The position numbers were made by a program, and so were the translations under genes. This document shows, in pieces, positions 1-7,204 of a DNA stretch of 18,588 nt. The stretch lies in NCBI RefSeq assembly GCF_000169335.1, contig NZ_AAXW01000082.1, forward strand, positions 1 to 18,588, given 5' to 3'. The notes beneath the pieces are model-generated. The model saw only the letters and a program-made list of their open reading frames with translations, was not told the DNA's origin and searched no databases. Position 1 is the first letter of the stretch. Every line of letters starts with the position of its first letter. This DNA is from Crocosphaera chwakensis CCY0110 (GTDB lineage Bacteria > Cyanobacteriota > Cyanobacteriia > Cyanobacteriales > Microcystaceae).

Positions 1-204
1 GCGAAAGCTTTGCCAGAAGACAATCTTCAAGAACGCAAATTGAAAATGGGTTTGTTGAGTATAGCGAAGGATGAAGCTAGGCACGCTAATTATTTACATG
101 AAGTGCTAAAAAGAGAGTCCCCCAAAGTTGAAGAAATTCTTGACTTTTGGCAAGCTCGCCACGCAAAAGCTCTATGGGCAATGGCAAATCATATTAATTT
201 CTAA
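1..204 (+). CDS. Ferritin-like protein, C-terminal fragment (gene starts outside the window)
   Basis: The frame is open from base 1 to the TAA at 202-204, giving about 67 residues. It contains the helix motif KDEARHANYL, whose ExxRH core is the kind of metal-ligand helix seen in ferritin-like di-iron four-helix proteins. The fragment is wholly helical and charged, with no membrane segment. A TTG at base 10 is not a likely start, because reading continues upstream into the window edge. The gene converges on the minus-strand CHAT gene, with 24 bases between the two stop codons and no clear hairpin. The family is inferred from one motif only, so the exact substrate or enzyme class cannot be given. 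Confidence 0.6.
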   Translation, partial: AKALPEDNLQERKLKMGLLSIAKDEARHANYLHEVLKRESPKVEEILDFWQARHAKALWAMANHINF

Positions 205-228
205 TCGAATTAGTAAATTTAGAAAAAA

Positions 229-2355
229 TCATGAAATCAGAATATAATTAGCCCAGTTAGTAGGGTTAATATTTTTTTCGATTTGTTCTTTTTGTGCTTG
301 TTGTAATGCCTTTGCTACTGAATTATTTTCTAACCAAGATTGATAAAAGGAACGAAAGAATTCGACGCTATTTTTATCATCTGCCAACCACAAAGAGCCT
401 AAAACACTAGAAATTCCAGCACGAAGCCCAATTCCTGCAACCCCTAATGTAGCATATCGCGAACCTGAAGCTGTCTCACAAGCACTAAGAGATAAATGTT
501 TAATCAACGCTTTTCTTTGGTTTAACAAATTATCAAATTCAAATAAGTTTAAAACTTCCGTTCCTGTTTGAATTTTAACTTCTTCAGATAGCCCAGAAAA
601 TCGGCTATGACTAGCTAAATGCAAAATTTCATAATTTTGTTGAGCAAGATTATTTTCTAAAGCTTTAGGAGTAAAAGACTTATTAATTAATCGTGTGCCT
701 CCAATAAGTTCTTGAATAAGTTTTGTTTCTTGTAGCACTCCTGGAAGCGCATTGGGAAAAGTTGACGTAGGTTCAGAAGAACCTACAATTAAGGCATTTT
801 TGGGTTGTGTTGTAAGTAAAGAGCCTCCCAAATCTAAGGAGTAGCTAATAAGATAATTTTCTATTAAGTATTGTTGAGAATCCTTATTAAAAAGACCACT
901 CATAGGAATATTACGAAGTAAACTATCTTGAACAAAAACTATGTGTTCAATATTCCTCAATTCGAGTTCAATTTTTATTGGCTTAATTAATATTTCATAT
1001 AAATTTTTACTGCCTGGACGATAGTTACCATAAAAAGCATCGGTAAGATTTTTACGCCACTCTGAAACAATTTGTTTTAAGTCATCACCTTTTATTCCAA
1101 GCTCAATCAGTTGATAAGAACTATCAGAAAACTTCATGATTTCGTAGGAATTCTCAGGTAATAAAAGAGTGTATATCAAAACATCTTCAGCTTTTTGAGT
1201 TATTGGAGAGTCGAATTCAATTTGACATATATCTCCAAAGAAATTATCTAACTCAGCTAATTGATTAAGACGAATAATCTCAATAGTTTCGGACAAAGCT
1301 TCTTGAGAGACAACAGGTTGGCTTAATAAAAAGGATAAAAAATCTCGCAATAACGGATCAATAGTGTCAAAAAAAAGGTTTTGTCCCACTGGACTTCCAG
1401 CCAAATCAGCCCTTAAAGTTTTTACAGTATTAACAGCATTACGGTATGCTACATTAGCTTGTGCTGATTGGTCTAATTTTTCGTAAACTCTAGCTGAAAG
1501 CCACTGTCCTTGGATACTTCCCAACCAATCTTGAACTTCCTCAGAAGCCCAGATAACGCGATAACTAGCTTCTAAAGCCTTTTCATATAAACCTTTTTGT
1601 TCGTAATATTCTCCCAATGCTTTCCATGTCCAAGATAAGCTAAGGGGATCTTGCGTCTCCAAAGCAACGTCAACAGCTTTTTTGATTATGGGGTAAGAAT
1701 TTGGACTAAGTTTAGCCAATTCTAATAAAAATTCAGCTTTATCACGAGAAGTAGACAAAGACTCTATTTGACCAGTGAGAGTAGATAAATCAACTAAATT
1801 GCCCGAAATTTTTCCTAAATTAAGGGAGGCTCGAATTTGATCTCTAAGAGAATTTGATGCCGAAAGCTGTACTGCTTCAGTGGCTAACTCTGTAGCTACA
1901 GTTTGATCGCTATTTACTATTTTTAAAAATTCATCTCGACGCTCAAGATCCTCACTGGCTAAGAAAGAGTAAATTTTGGCTCTCCCTAGAGTTGCTTGGA
2001 CATAATTATCTAGCAAAGGTAGATAATTATTAGTTTGTTTCCCGAAATCTTGTTGATAAAGGTCACTATAAATTTTAATAGCTCGATTATATAGTCCTTG
2101 TCGGAGAAATAAGTTGGCAGTAATGGCTTGATAATACGGATAAGCTTGTTTTGATAATTTTCCTTCAAGGGATTCAAGCATGGTAGAAGCTAGATTAAAA
2201 TTGCCTTGATCAATTAATTTTTGAGCTTGGTTCAAGTTAAGGAGTAGATCCTCAGTTGAGGTTGAGACAGCACGTAAAGGAAATGTGACTACCAATAATG
2301 CAACTAAGCAAAAAAGAACTATTGAACGACGATAGCGATAAAATAAACCAGACAT
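229..2355 (-). CDS. CHAT-domain (caspase-like) protein with TPR repeats and signal peptide
   Basis: The 708-residue protein begins with a basic stretch and a hydrophobic segment (about residues 10-30) that looks like a signal peptide or anchor, which supports this ATG. Residues of about 35-320 are helical and carry TPR-like units (for example GLYNRAIKIY and GLYEKALEAS). The C-terminal third is a CHAT domain, a caspase/separase-clan peptidase fold. The motif HLASHSRF holds the likely catalytic His583, and SACETA holds the likely catalytic Cys626; the ending NWANYILIS is typical of CHAT proteins. A functional cysteine peptidase dyad therefore appears intact. The protein probably acts outside the cytoplasmic membrane, and no substrate can be named. 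It is divergent from the DUF928 and CHASE2 genes with only 27 bases between start codons, so its promoter must lie largely inside the neighbouring gene. No Shine-Dalgarno is visible. Confidence 0.9.
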   Translation of the reverse strand: MSGLFYRYRRSIVLFCLVALLVVTFPLRAVSTSTEDLLLNLNQAQKLIDQGNFNLASTMLESLEGKLSKQAYPYYQAITANLFLRQGLYNRAIKIYSDLYQQDFGKQTNNYLPLLDNYVQATLGRAKIYSFLASEDLERRDEFLKIVNSDQTVATELATEAVQLSASNSLRDQIRASLNLGKISGNLVDLSTLTGQIESLSTSRDKAEFLLELAKLSPNSYPIIKKAVDVALETQDPLSLSWTWKALGEYYEQKGLYEKALEASYRVIWASEEVQDWLGSIQGQWLSARVYEKLDQSAQANVAYRNAVNTVKTLRADLAGSPVGQNLFFDTIDPLLRDFLSFLLSQPVVSQEALSETIEIIRLNQLAELDNFFGDICQIEFDSPITQKAEDVLIYTLLLPENSYEIMKFSDSSYQLIELGIKGDDLKQIVSEWRKNLTDAFYGNYRPGSKNLYEILIKPIKIELELRNIEHIVFVQDSLLRNIPMSGLFNKDSQQYLIENYLISYSLDLGGSLLTTQPKNALIVGSSEPTSTFPNALPGVLQETKLIQELIGGTRLINKSFTPKALENNLAQQNYEILHLASHSRFSGLSEEVKIQTGTEVLNLFEFDNLLNQRKALIKHLSLSACETASGSRYATLGVAGIGLRAGISSVLGSLWLADDKNSVEFFRSFYQSWLENNSVAKALQQAQKEQIEKNINPTNWANYILIS

Positions 2356-2382
2356 TCACAAATTTAGATAGTAAATTTATTT

Positions 2383-2904
2383 ATGGCTAAAAAAAGAGTA
2401 TGGTTTTATATTATAGTTTTTTCATCTGTATTTCTCATGGGTTACGAGCCACCTGAGCAACAAAGAGATTCCGAACGTACCAGTGCAAGTAGCACTAGAG
2501 GATGTGTAGTTAAACAAGGAGAACTCTCGCTAATTGGGACTAATCCATTAACGACTCAACTGAGTCAACCCATTTTATTATTTGAAATTAAACCGGCTTC
2601 TCCTGAAGAAACTTTTTTAGTGGTAGTTAGGGACAAAGACTTAAACGTAGTTTTTGAAAGAAAAATTGTTGTAAGTCAAGAACAATATATTCCCATTAAA
2701 TTATCGTCACAATTAGTTAAATCTGAAAACTATAATGTGGTAGCAGGACTTCTGTGTGACAATAAAATTCGGCACGCTAAGATATTATCAGTAGATTTGA
2801 GCAAAGTTGATTACGAGACAGCTTCGGATCAACTGATTCAACTGTATCTTGAGGGAAAACCTGAAATAGAATTTGATGCCAAAGAAGATCAAGAGCAAAA
2901 TTAA
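2383..2904 (+). CDS. DUF928-like secreted protein
   Basis: The 173-residue protein starts with a positively charged N-terminus (MAKKR) and a hydrophobic run to about residue 20, consistent with a signal peptide. After a disordered Ser/Thr/Arg-rich linker, the body begins with RGC and has alternating beta-strand patterns (PILLFEI, TFLVVVRD, YNVVAGLLC) with two cysteines far apart. This layout resembles DUF928, a cyanobacterial family of unknown biochemical function that is commonly found beside CHAT and CHASE2 genes. It is shorter than many members. It overlaps the start of the CHASE2 gene by about 29 bases, so the two are probably cotranscribed. The family call rests on pattern and context and is moderately sure; the function is unknown. 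Confidence 0.7.
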   Translation: MAKKRVWFYIIVFSSVFLMGYEPPEQQRDSERTSASSTRGCVVKQGELSLIGTNPLTTQLSQPILLFEIKPASPEETFLVVVRDKDLNVVFERKIVVSQEQYIPIKLSSQLVKSENYNVVAGLLCDNKIRHAKILSVDLSKVDYETASDQLIQLYLEGKPEIEFDAKEDQEQN

Positions 2905-4132
2905 TAGGCTTTTTTGTCTAAAGTTATTAATAACAATTTCAGTCACTATAACTACTATTGGGATTCGGCATTTAGGAGGACTTCAATGGCTAGAGTGGTT
3001 AGCGGTTGATTTATTGTTCAAATTACAGCCGTATGAGGGCATTGATCGACGGATAGTCTTGGTTGGCGAAACTGAAGAGGATATTCAAGCCTTACAATCA
3101 GCACAAATAAGCGATCGCACAATGGCACAATTGCTGAGAATAATTGAACAACAAGAGCCAATAGCCATAGGCTTAGATTTTTTTCGAGATCAGCCAGTGG
3201 GGGAAGGAAGAGAACAACTTTTGGAACTATTTGAGGCAAATACTAATTTTTATGGGGTAGGAAAACAAACAGGAGATAAGGAAAATCCAGTTTTCGCACC
3301 AGTAGCACCCCCTCCAATTAATCCAAACCAAGTAACAGAAGTCGCTGTGCAGACGGATAGTGATGGGGTATTAAGACGAATGTTTCTCTTTCCCCAAACT
3401 AAACCACCTGCTCTGCCAAATTTGGGATTGGTTTTAGCTTACGAATATTTAGCTGAGCAAGAAATTTACCCAGAAGCAGGAGAAAAAGGCTGGCTAAAGC
3501 TAAATCAAGCCACGTTCTGGCCATTCCGTAATTCATCGGGGCCATACACTCAAATCGATGACGGTAGCTATCAAATTTTTCTTAATTGGCGAAATGTAGA
3601 ATTTGAGTTCGTATCAATATCTGATGTGTTGAGTGAAAATATTAAACCTTCTATTTTCAAAGATAAATTGGTAATTATCGGCTCTTATGCTTCGAGTAAA
3701 AAGGACTATTTTTTAACACCTTATAGTCGTTCTTTATCTTCTTCTCCTGAACCTATGTTCGGAATGGAAATTCAAGCACAATTAGCTTCTGTTCTTATTA
3801 GTAACGCTTTAGGAGAGAAACCTTTAATTAAATTTGTTAACGAATTAGAAATTAGTATTTGGTTAGTCGTTTTCGGAATTATTATCTGTTTTTGTATAAA
3901 TCAATTTCGTTATCAATCGAAATCATTAACTCTTTTCTTACTAACGACTTCTATGATAATAGCCATTATTAGTTATAGTTTATTTATTTTGGGAATTTGG
4001 ATTCCTATTATTCCTACTTTAATTTTACTTTGGAGTTTAGGAATAATTTTAGCTATTTTTGATTATGAATGGCAGCAAAAAAAACAAAAAGAAGAAATTT
4101 TAGCTCTTAATAAGCGATTAAAAAGAAAATAG
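2876..4132 (+). CDS. CHASE2-domain membrane sensor protein (N-terminal part of a probably frameshifted gene)
   Basis: ATG 2876 is preferred over the TTG at 2873. The 418-residue protein has one N-terminal membrane segment (about residues 10-30) and an extracytoplasmic CHASE2 domain. Visible CHASE2 hallmarks are IVLVGETEEDI, SDRTMAQLL, PIAIGLDFFRDQPV, the DSDGVLRR turn and DKLVIIGS. Three closely spaced membrane helices follow (about 325-395), as is usual for CHASE2. It then ends in a short charged coil, exactly where other CHASE2 proteins continue into a kinase, cyclase or other output domain. The stop comes in the A-rich tract TTAAAAAGAAAATAG. Reading on in the -1 frame gives a further long open frame (next entry), so the natural product was probably about 660 residues. 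The gene overlaps the DUF928 gene and follows it in the same orientation. As it stands, the protein would be a sensor without an output domain. Confidence 0.88.
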   Translation: MPKKIKSKINRLFCLKLLITISVTITTIGIRHLGGLQWLEWLAVDLLFKLQPYEGIDRRIVLVGETEEDIQALQSAQISDRTMAQLLRIIEQQEPIAIGLDFFRDQPVGEGREQLLELFEANTNFYGVGKQTGDKENPVFAPVAPPPINPNQVTEVAVQTDSDGVLRRMFLFPQTKPPALPNLGLVLAYEYLAEQEIYPEAGEKGWLKLNQATFWPFRNSSGPYTQIDDGSYQIFLNWRNVEFEFVSISDVLSENIKPSIFKDKLVIIGSYASSKKDYFLTPYSRSLSSSPEPMFGMEIQAQLASVLISNALGEKPLIKFVNELEISIWLVVFGIIICFCINQFRYQSKSLTLFLLTTSMIIAIISYSLFILGIWIPIIPTLILLWSLGIILAIFDYEWQQKKQKEEILALNKRLKRK

Positions 4133-4854
4133 ATGAACGACAATTTTATAAAGATTATGTAGTCTTATCAACTCCATTTGAGGAATTTTTGACAGAAAAT
4201 TTACAATATATTTCTAATTCTAAATACCTAATTTCAACTGAGGAACAAATATTAACAGAAAAAATTAATCAATTCGTCTCCAACCCTAAGAATAAAATAA
4301 AAATAGATCAAAGTATTTCTCAATTAACGATATATTATCAACAAATATTAGAAAAAATAGAATATGTAAGTCAAAAAATGGCTATATATTTTCCTACACT
4401 AGACTCGTTAGCTTCTTTAACCTATAAAGAAGCTAACTTACCTCAAGGATTAGTTGAAACTCAATGCTTAATAGATGAAATAATTAATTCTATTAGGCGA
4501 ATAATTTATCAAGAATATGGTGTGGATTTATTAGATTTGATAAAAGTAGAGATTATTTCTACCTCTACTTTTATAAGAGAAACACACAAATTATTAATTA
4601 TTTTTAATCGAATTTTCGACGACATTTTTTTAAGTCATCAAATAGAAGAAAAGGAATATCCGCTAATGGAAATTAAGGTGTCTAATTTAGATTTAACTTA
4701 TTTAGTTATAGAGTTGAAAATTCAATCAGTTTATGCGCCTAATAATTTCACTCTTTATTTTTGTGAGCAACTTATTGAGTATTATTCAGGACAAATTCGG
4801 CTTGAGTGTTTAGAAAAGGAGATTAATTGGATTATAAAAATACCTATCTACTAA
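4126..4854 (+). pseudogene. C-terminal part of the CHASE2 gene, out of frame; faint histidine-kinase ATPase-like pattern
   Basis: This frame is open from just after the TAA at 4111-4113 to the stop at 4852-4854. It has no ATG near its beginning, and the first possible start is a TTG at 4189. A single added A in the A-rich tract near 4120-4129 would fuse it to the CHASE2 protein as ...RLKKKIDERQFYKDYV. About 240 residues follow, helical at first (coiled, Gln/Ile/Lys-rich). The last 130 residues have the layout of a histidine-kinase ATP-binding domain: a helix around LIDEIINSIRRI, a putative N-box helix, then FCEQLIEYYSGQIRLE, in the place of the usual G2 box and strand. The catalytic Asn, the glycines and the H-box His are not evident, so this would be a degenerate kinase-like module. 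That family reading is weak. The frame relation is seen directly; whether it reflects mutation, sequencing error or slippage is inferred. Confidence 0.5.
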
Positions 4855-4886
4855 AAAGAAAAAGGTAAAAACTAATAGTAAAAAAA

Positions 4887-5615
4887 ATGATGAACAAACA
4901 GAAACAAGACTTAAAATTACCCCCAATTGTACCGGGAGCCAAAGAAGAATTAGAGCAAGCGATCATGTTACTCGGAAATCGTGTACAGGGGGAATTAAAC
5001 AAGAAAAACAAGAAGAAATTGATAAGATTAATAGGGGAGTATCCTACTGTAAACATAGCATACGAATGGAAAATATCCCTAAAACAAGTGCTAAAAAGGG
5101 TTTCCCTACCACCATCACCCGGCCCCGAACCTGAGCCGAATGTAACCTATACTTGTTCATTAAAACGAAAACATTATATCGATCAATTTGAGGTAGTAAC
5201 AGGAACTTTCGGAGAAACAAAGATAATATTAGAATACCTGAAATATAAACTACAAGATTACTATTTAGACGATGAGGAACGCTACGACGAACGTTTCCTT
5301 AAACAGCTACGGTATTGGTATCAATGGTTTCCGTATCATATAAGAGAAAGAGAATTCAGTAAGAAAATACTTGAGGTGTGTCTAGCCGAAGAATTGACAG
5401 AGGATGCTTTTTATTTTGACTATAGAGAATATAAATATGATATGTCTAAACAAAGGATAACGGCTCCTGATGCCCCTGAATTTGTCGAACCGTTATTACG
5501 ATGGGCATTATCAAAAGTAGATTGGAAACTATTAACAAAGCAGTTATTGAAGATGTTTAATATGGACGAGGCAGAACTATTTAATGAGAAGTTAATGAAA
5601 CGGGGGTATCGCTAA
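4887..5615 (+). CDS. Hypothetical protein, unrecognised family, upstream of an in-frame partner
   Basis: A 242-residue soluble protein that I do not recognise. It starts at the double ATG 4887/4890, which is preceded by eight A residues. Residues 1-70 are basic with a KKNKKKLIRL helix. A proline-rich linker lies near residues 75-85 (PPSPGPEPEP). The remaining 150 residues are rich in aromatic and acidic residues (YLDDEERYDERFLKQLRYWY, then REFSKKILEV) and seem all-helical. There are no membrane segments, no signal peptide, and no nuclease, ATPase or HTH motif that I can identify. Its stop codon is immediately followed by the ATG of the next gene in the same frame, so the two are translated from one message. 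The first 16 bases of its start region recur at the small membrane protein gene at 12607. Confidence 0.75.
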   Translation: MMNKQKQDLKLPPIVPGAKEELEQAIMLLGNRVQGELNKKNKKKLIRLIGEYPTVNIAYEWKISLKQVLKRVSLPPSPGPEPEPNVTYTCSLKRKHYIDQFEVVTGTFGETKIILEYLKYKLQDYYLDDEERYDERFLKQLRYWYQWFPYHIREREFSKKILEVCLAEELTEDAFYFDYREYKYDMSKQRITAPDAPEFVEPLLRWALSKVDWKLLTKQLLKMFNMDEAELFNEKLMKRGYR

Positions 5616-6458
5616 ATGTCTATGTTCTGTTATAAAGAACTTTTGTTTCAACTAACTCATAAAGTAGATGAATATAAAGTAGAAGGATATATAGAAGGAA
5701 CTTTTTACCCTGAGACTCCGAACCAAGAAATAACTCCAGTTGTTGGGAGGTTAGTCACATTAGATAAACTTGCCTTCCCTGCTTTCATGAGTTTAAGTTG
5801 CTGGAAAAAGATTCAAGAAAGGAAGGATTTTACCGAAGATAAGGCTTATTACTGGTTTTTGTATTTTCACACAAAAAGGAATAAAGAAATATCAGAAGTC
5901 CAGTTAATAAGACCAAAAATAGATAAGCCTTATTTAGTTGATTTTGGAGGAGAAGTATTTAAGGCAAATGTAGATTATATGCGAATAAGAGGAACAATTA
6001 AAACAATTTTCAAAAAGTCTTTTTCAATTCAAGTAGAATGTCAAACCCATTATGAAAAAGATTTATTATATAAGCCTTTCACCCTAAAAATAGAGGGGAC
6101 ATTACCTCCTGAAGCCAACCCAGGAGAATTTTGGGATGTTGTAGGCGTTAGGAATGGTAAAGTGTGGACGTTGATAAAAGCTGAGATAGCCGATGAAAAT
6201 AAACTCATGGAATTAAAGATGAACCGAAGAGAAATATTGCGTAATTTGTTATTAGAAAAAACTGAGATAGAACAAGTACCAAAGTATCTAAAAATTCCCA
6301 TCAATCCAACTCAATTTAAAAAGACTCCTCCTAAGCAATTGCAACCTAAGAAGAAGAAGAAGAAGAAGAAGAGAAAGCTTAAACCTAAACCTAAACCTAA
6401 AATTCGTCCTATCTTGAAAGAAAAAGATAGTACGGAAAAAAAGTTTCGGTTGTATTAA
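5616..6458 (+). CDS. Hypothetical protein with beta-rich body and lysine-rich C-terminal tail
   Basis: A 280-residue protein of no recognised family. ATG 5616 abuts the previous stop with no gap and lies in the same frame; a second ATG is at 5622. Residues 10-190 read as alternating strands and could hold two related beta-barrel units: a strand region YKVEGYIEGTF and later MRIRGTIKTIF, each followed by a Trp-containing segment (AYYWFLYF, GEFWDVVGV). An OB-like fold is possible but unproven. Residues of about 225-280 form a disordered, strongly basic tail with a run of eight lysines and a KPKPKPK stretch, suggesting contact with nucleic acid or another acidic partner. The tail is encoded by simple AAG and CCTAAA repeats. 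The gene is AT-rich like its upstream neighbour and unlike the integrase. Confidence 0.75.
   Translation: MSMFCYKELLFQLTHKVDEYKVEGYIEGTFYPETPNQEITPVVGRLVTLDKLAFPAFMSLSCWKKIQERKDFTEDKAYYWFLYFHTKRNKEISEVQLIRPKIDKPYLVDFGGEVFKANVDYMRIRGTIKTIFKKSFSIQVECQTHYEKDLLYKPFTLKIEGTLPPEANPGEFWDVVGVRNGKVWTLIKAEIADENKLMELKMNRREILRNLLLEKTEIEQVPKYLKIPINPTQFKKTPPKQLQPKKKKKKKKRKLKPKPKPKIRPILKEKDSTEKKFRLY
6349..6402 (+). repeat. Simple repeats: AAG run followed by CCTAAA/ACCTAA units
   Basis: About eight tandem AAG triplets begin near 6349 and, after a short AGAAAGCTT break, are followed by three or four AAACCT units to about 6402. Both lie inside the coding sequence and encode the poly-lysine and Lys-Pro tail. 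Such tracts can change length by slippage in steps of whole codons. Confidence 0.8.
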
Positions 6459-6581
6459 GAGAGTGAAAGCAAAATTTTTTGATTGATTTTTTATTGTTTG
6501 AAATGGTTGTATTTATTGAATTTAAACCGCTAATAAAAGTTAAATAAAAATAGATTTTTATTTTATTAAAATAACTTTTTA

Positions 6582-6590
6582 TGCTATAAT
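6582..6590 (+). promoter_or_regulatory. Extended -10 promoter upstream of the coiled-coil gene
   Basis: The sequence TGCTATAAT at 6582-6590 is a perfect extended -10 (TGn plus TATAAT), 34 bases before ATG 6625. It lies in a very AT-rich gap (6459-6624). No good -35 is visible at the right distance, as is common for extended -10 promoters. Whether it is used is inferred. Confidence 0.55.
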
Positions 6591-6624
6591 AAAAGATAAT
6601 ATTATTAAAAATTTATTGTTAAGT

Positions 6625-6993
6625 ATGGCTAATTCAGACCCATCAAGATTAGATAGAATTGAAGCATTAGTAGAAAAAATAGGACAAAGAGTTGATTCTA
6701 ATGCTCGTGCGATAGAGGCGTTATCTGAAAGTAATGCCGAAGCTCAAAGAGAAAGGGCTAGGGTATATGAAATAATGGCAGAATTGGCACAATCTCATGC
6801 AGATTTAGCTGAATCCCATGCTACGATTGCTAAAGCCCAAGCTAGACTAGCACAGTCTAATGCAGATACCAAGAAAGAAATGTATCGGATGATGGGGAAT
6901 TTTGAGCAGCAAAATCAACAACTATCAAAAAGACAAGGTGAAATAGTTGATATCCTGAAGCTTTTGGTAAATAAGCAATCAAATCAAGAATAG
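6625..6993 (+). CDS. Small coiled-coil protein with heptad repeats
   Basis: A 122-residue hydrophilic protein from ATG 6625; a TTG three codons upstream (6616) is less likely. It opens SRLDRIEALVEKIGQRVDSN, a start seen in small cyanobacterial coiled-coil proteins of unknown role. Residues of about 54-81 are four successive heptads: LAQSHAD, LAESHAT, IAKAQAR, LAQSNAD. The encoding DNA is four 21-base units (6784-6867). The whole chain should form an extended helix, probably an oligomer. No membrane segment, cysteine or enzymatic motif is present. It has its own likely promoter and is followed by a hairpin terminator at 7105, so it is probably a single-gene transcript. No function can be assigned. 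Confidence 0.75.
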   Translation: MANSDPSRLDRIEALVEKIGQRVDSNARAIEALSESNAEAQRERARVYEIMAELAQSHADLAESHATIAKAQARLAQSNADTKKEMYRMMGNFEQQNQQLSKRQGEIVDILKLLVNKQSNQE

Positions 6994-7104
6994 CGATCGC
7001 CTATCTCCTTTTTCAAAACATTTATACTAACCAACAACGGATCGTGGGAAAAAAATTAGAAGCATAATCTAGCACAGAATACAGGGTGTCACTCTCGAAT
7101 CATT

Positions 7105-7145
7105 AAAAGAGTCCGAGAACGTTTCTTTTCGGACTCTTTTTGTTG
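7105..7145 (+). terminator. Rho-independent terminator with 12-bp perfect stem
   Basis: Positions 7105-7116 (AAAAGAGTCCGA) and 7129-7140 (TCGGACTCTTTT) are perfectly complementary around a 12-base loop. The second arm runs directly into further T residues (7138-7142 are all T). It fits termination of the coiled-coil gene and could work in both directions, because the first arm begins with four A residues. It also isolates the integrase gene from upstream transcription. Confidence 0.8.
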
Positions 7146-7204
7146 CTAAAATTATCTCTGTGTGAGGATCTTGGCTTTTTTATCATTCCCCCCTGGTGGC
7201 TCCT

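Noticed and set aside
4844..5056. Minus-strand open frame of about 70 codons
   Set aside because: Phe/Leu-rich translation lying antisense to the start of the hypothetical gene at 4887; a shadow of A-rich coding DNA.
7021..7195. Search for an attachment site or tRNA remnant beside the integrase
   Set aside because: No tRNA-like fold and no direct repeat matching the DNA after the integrase could be found by eye.
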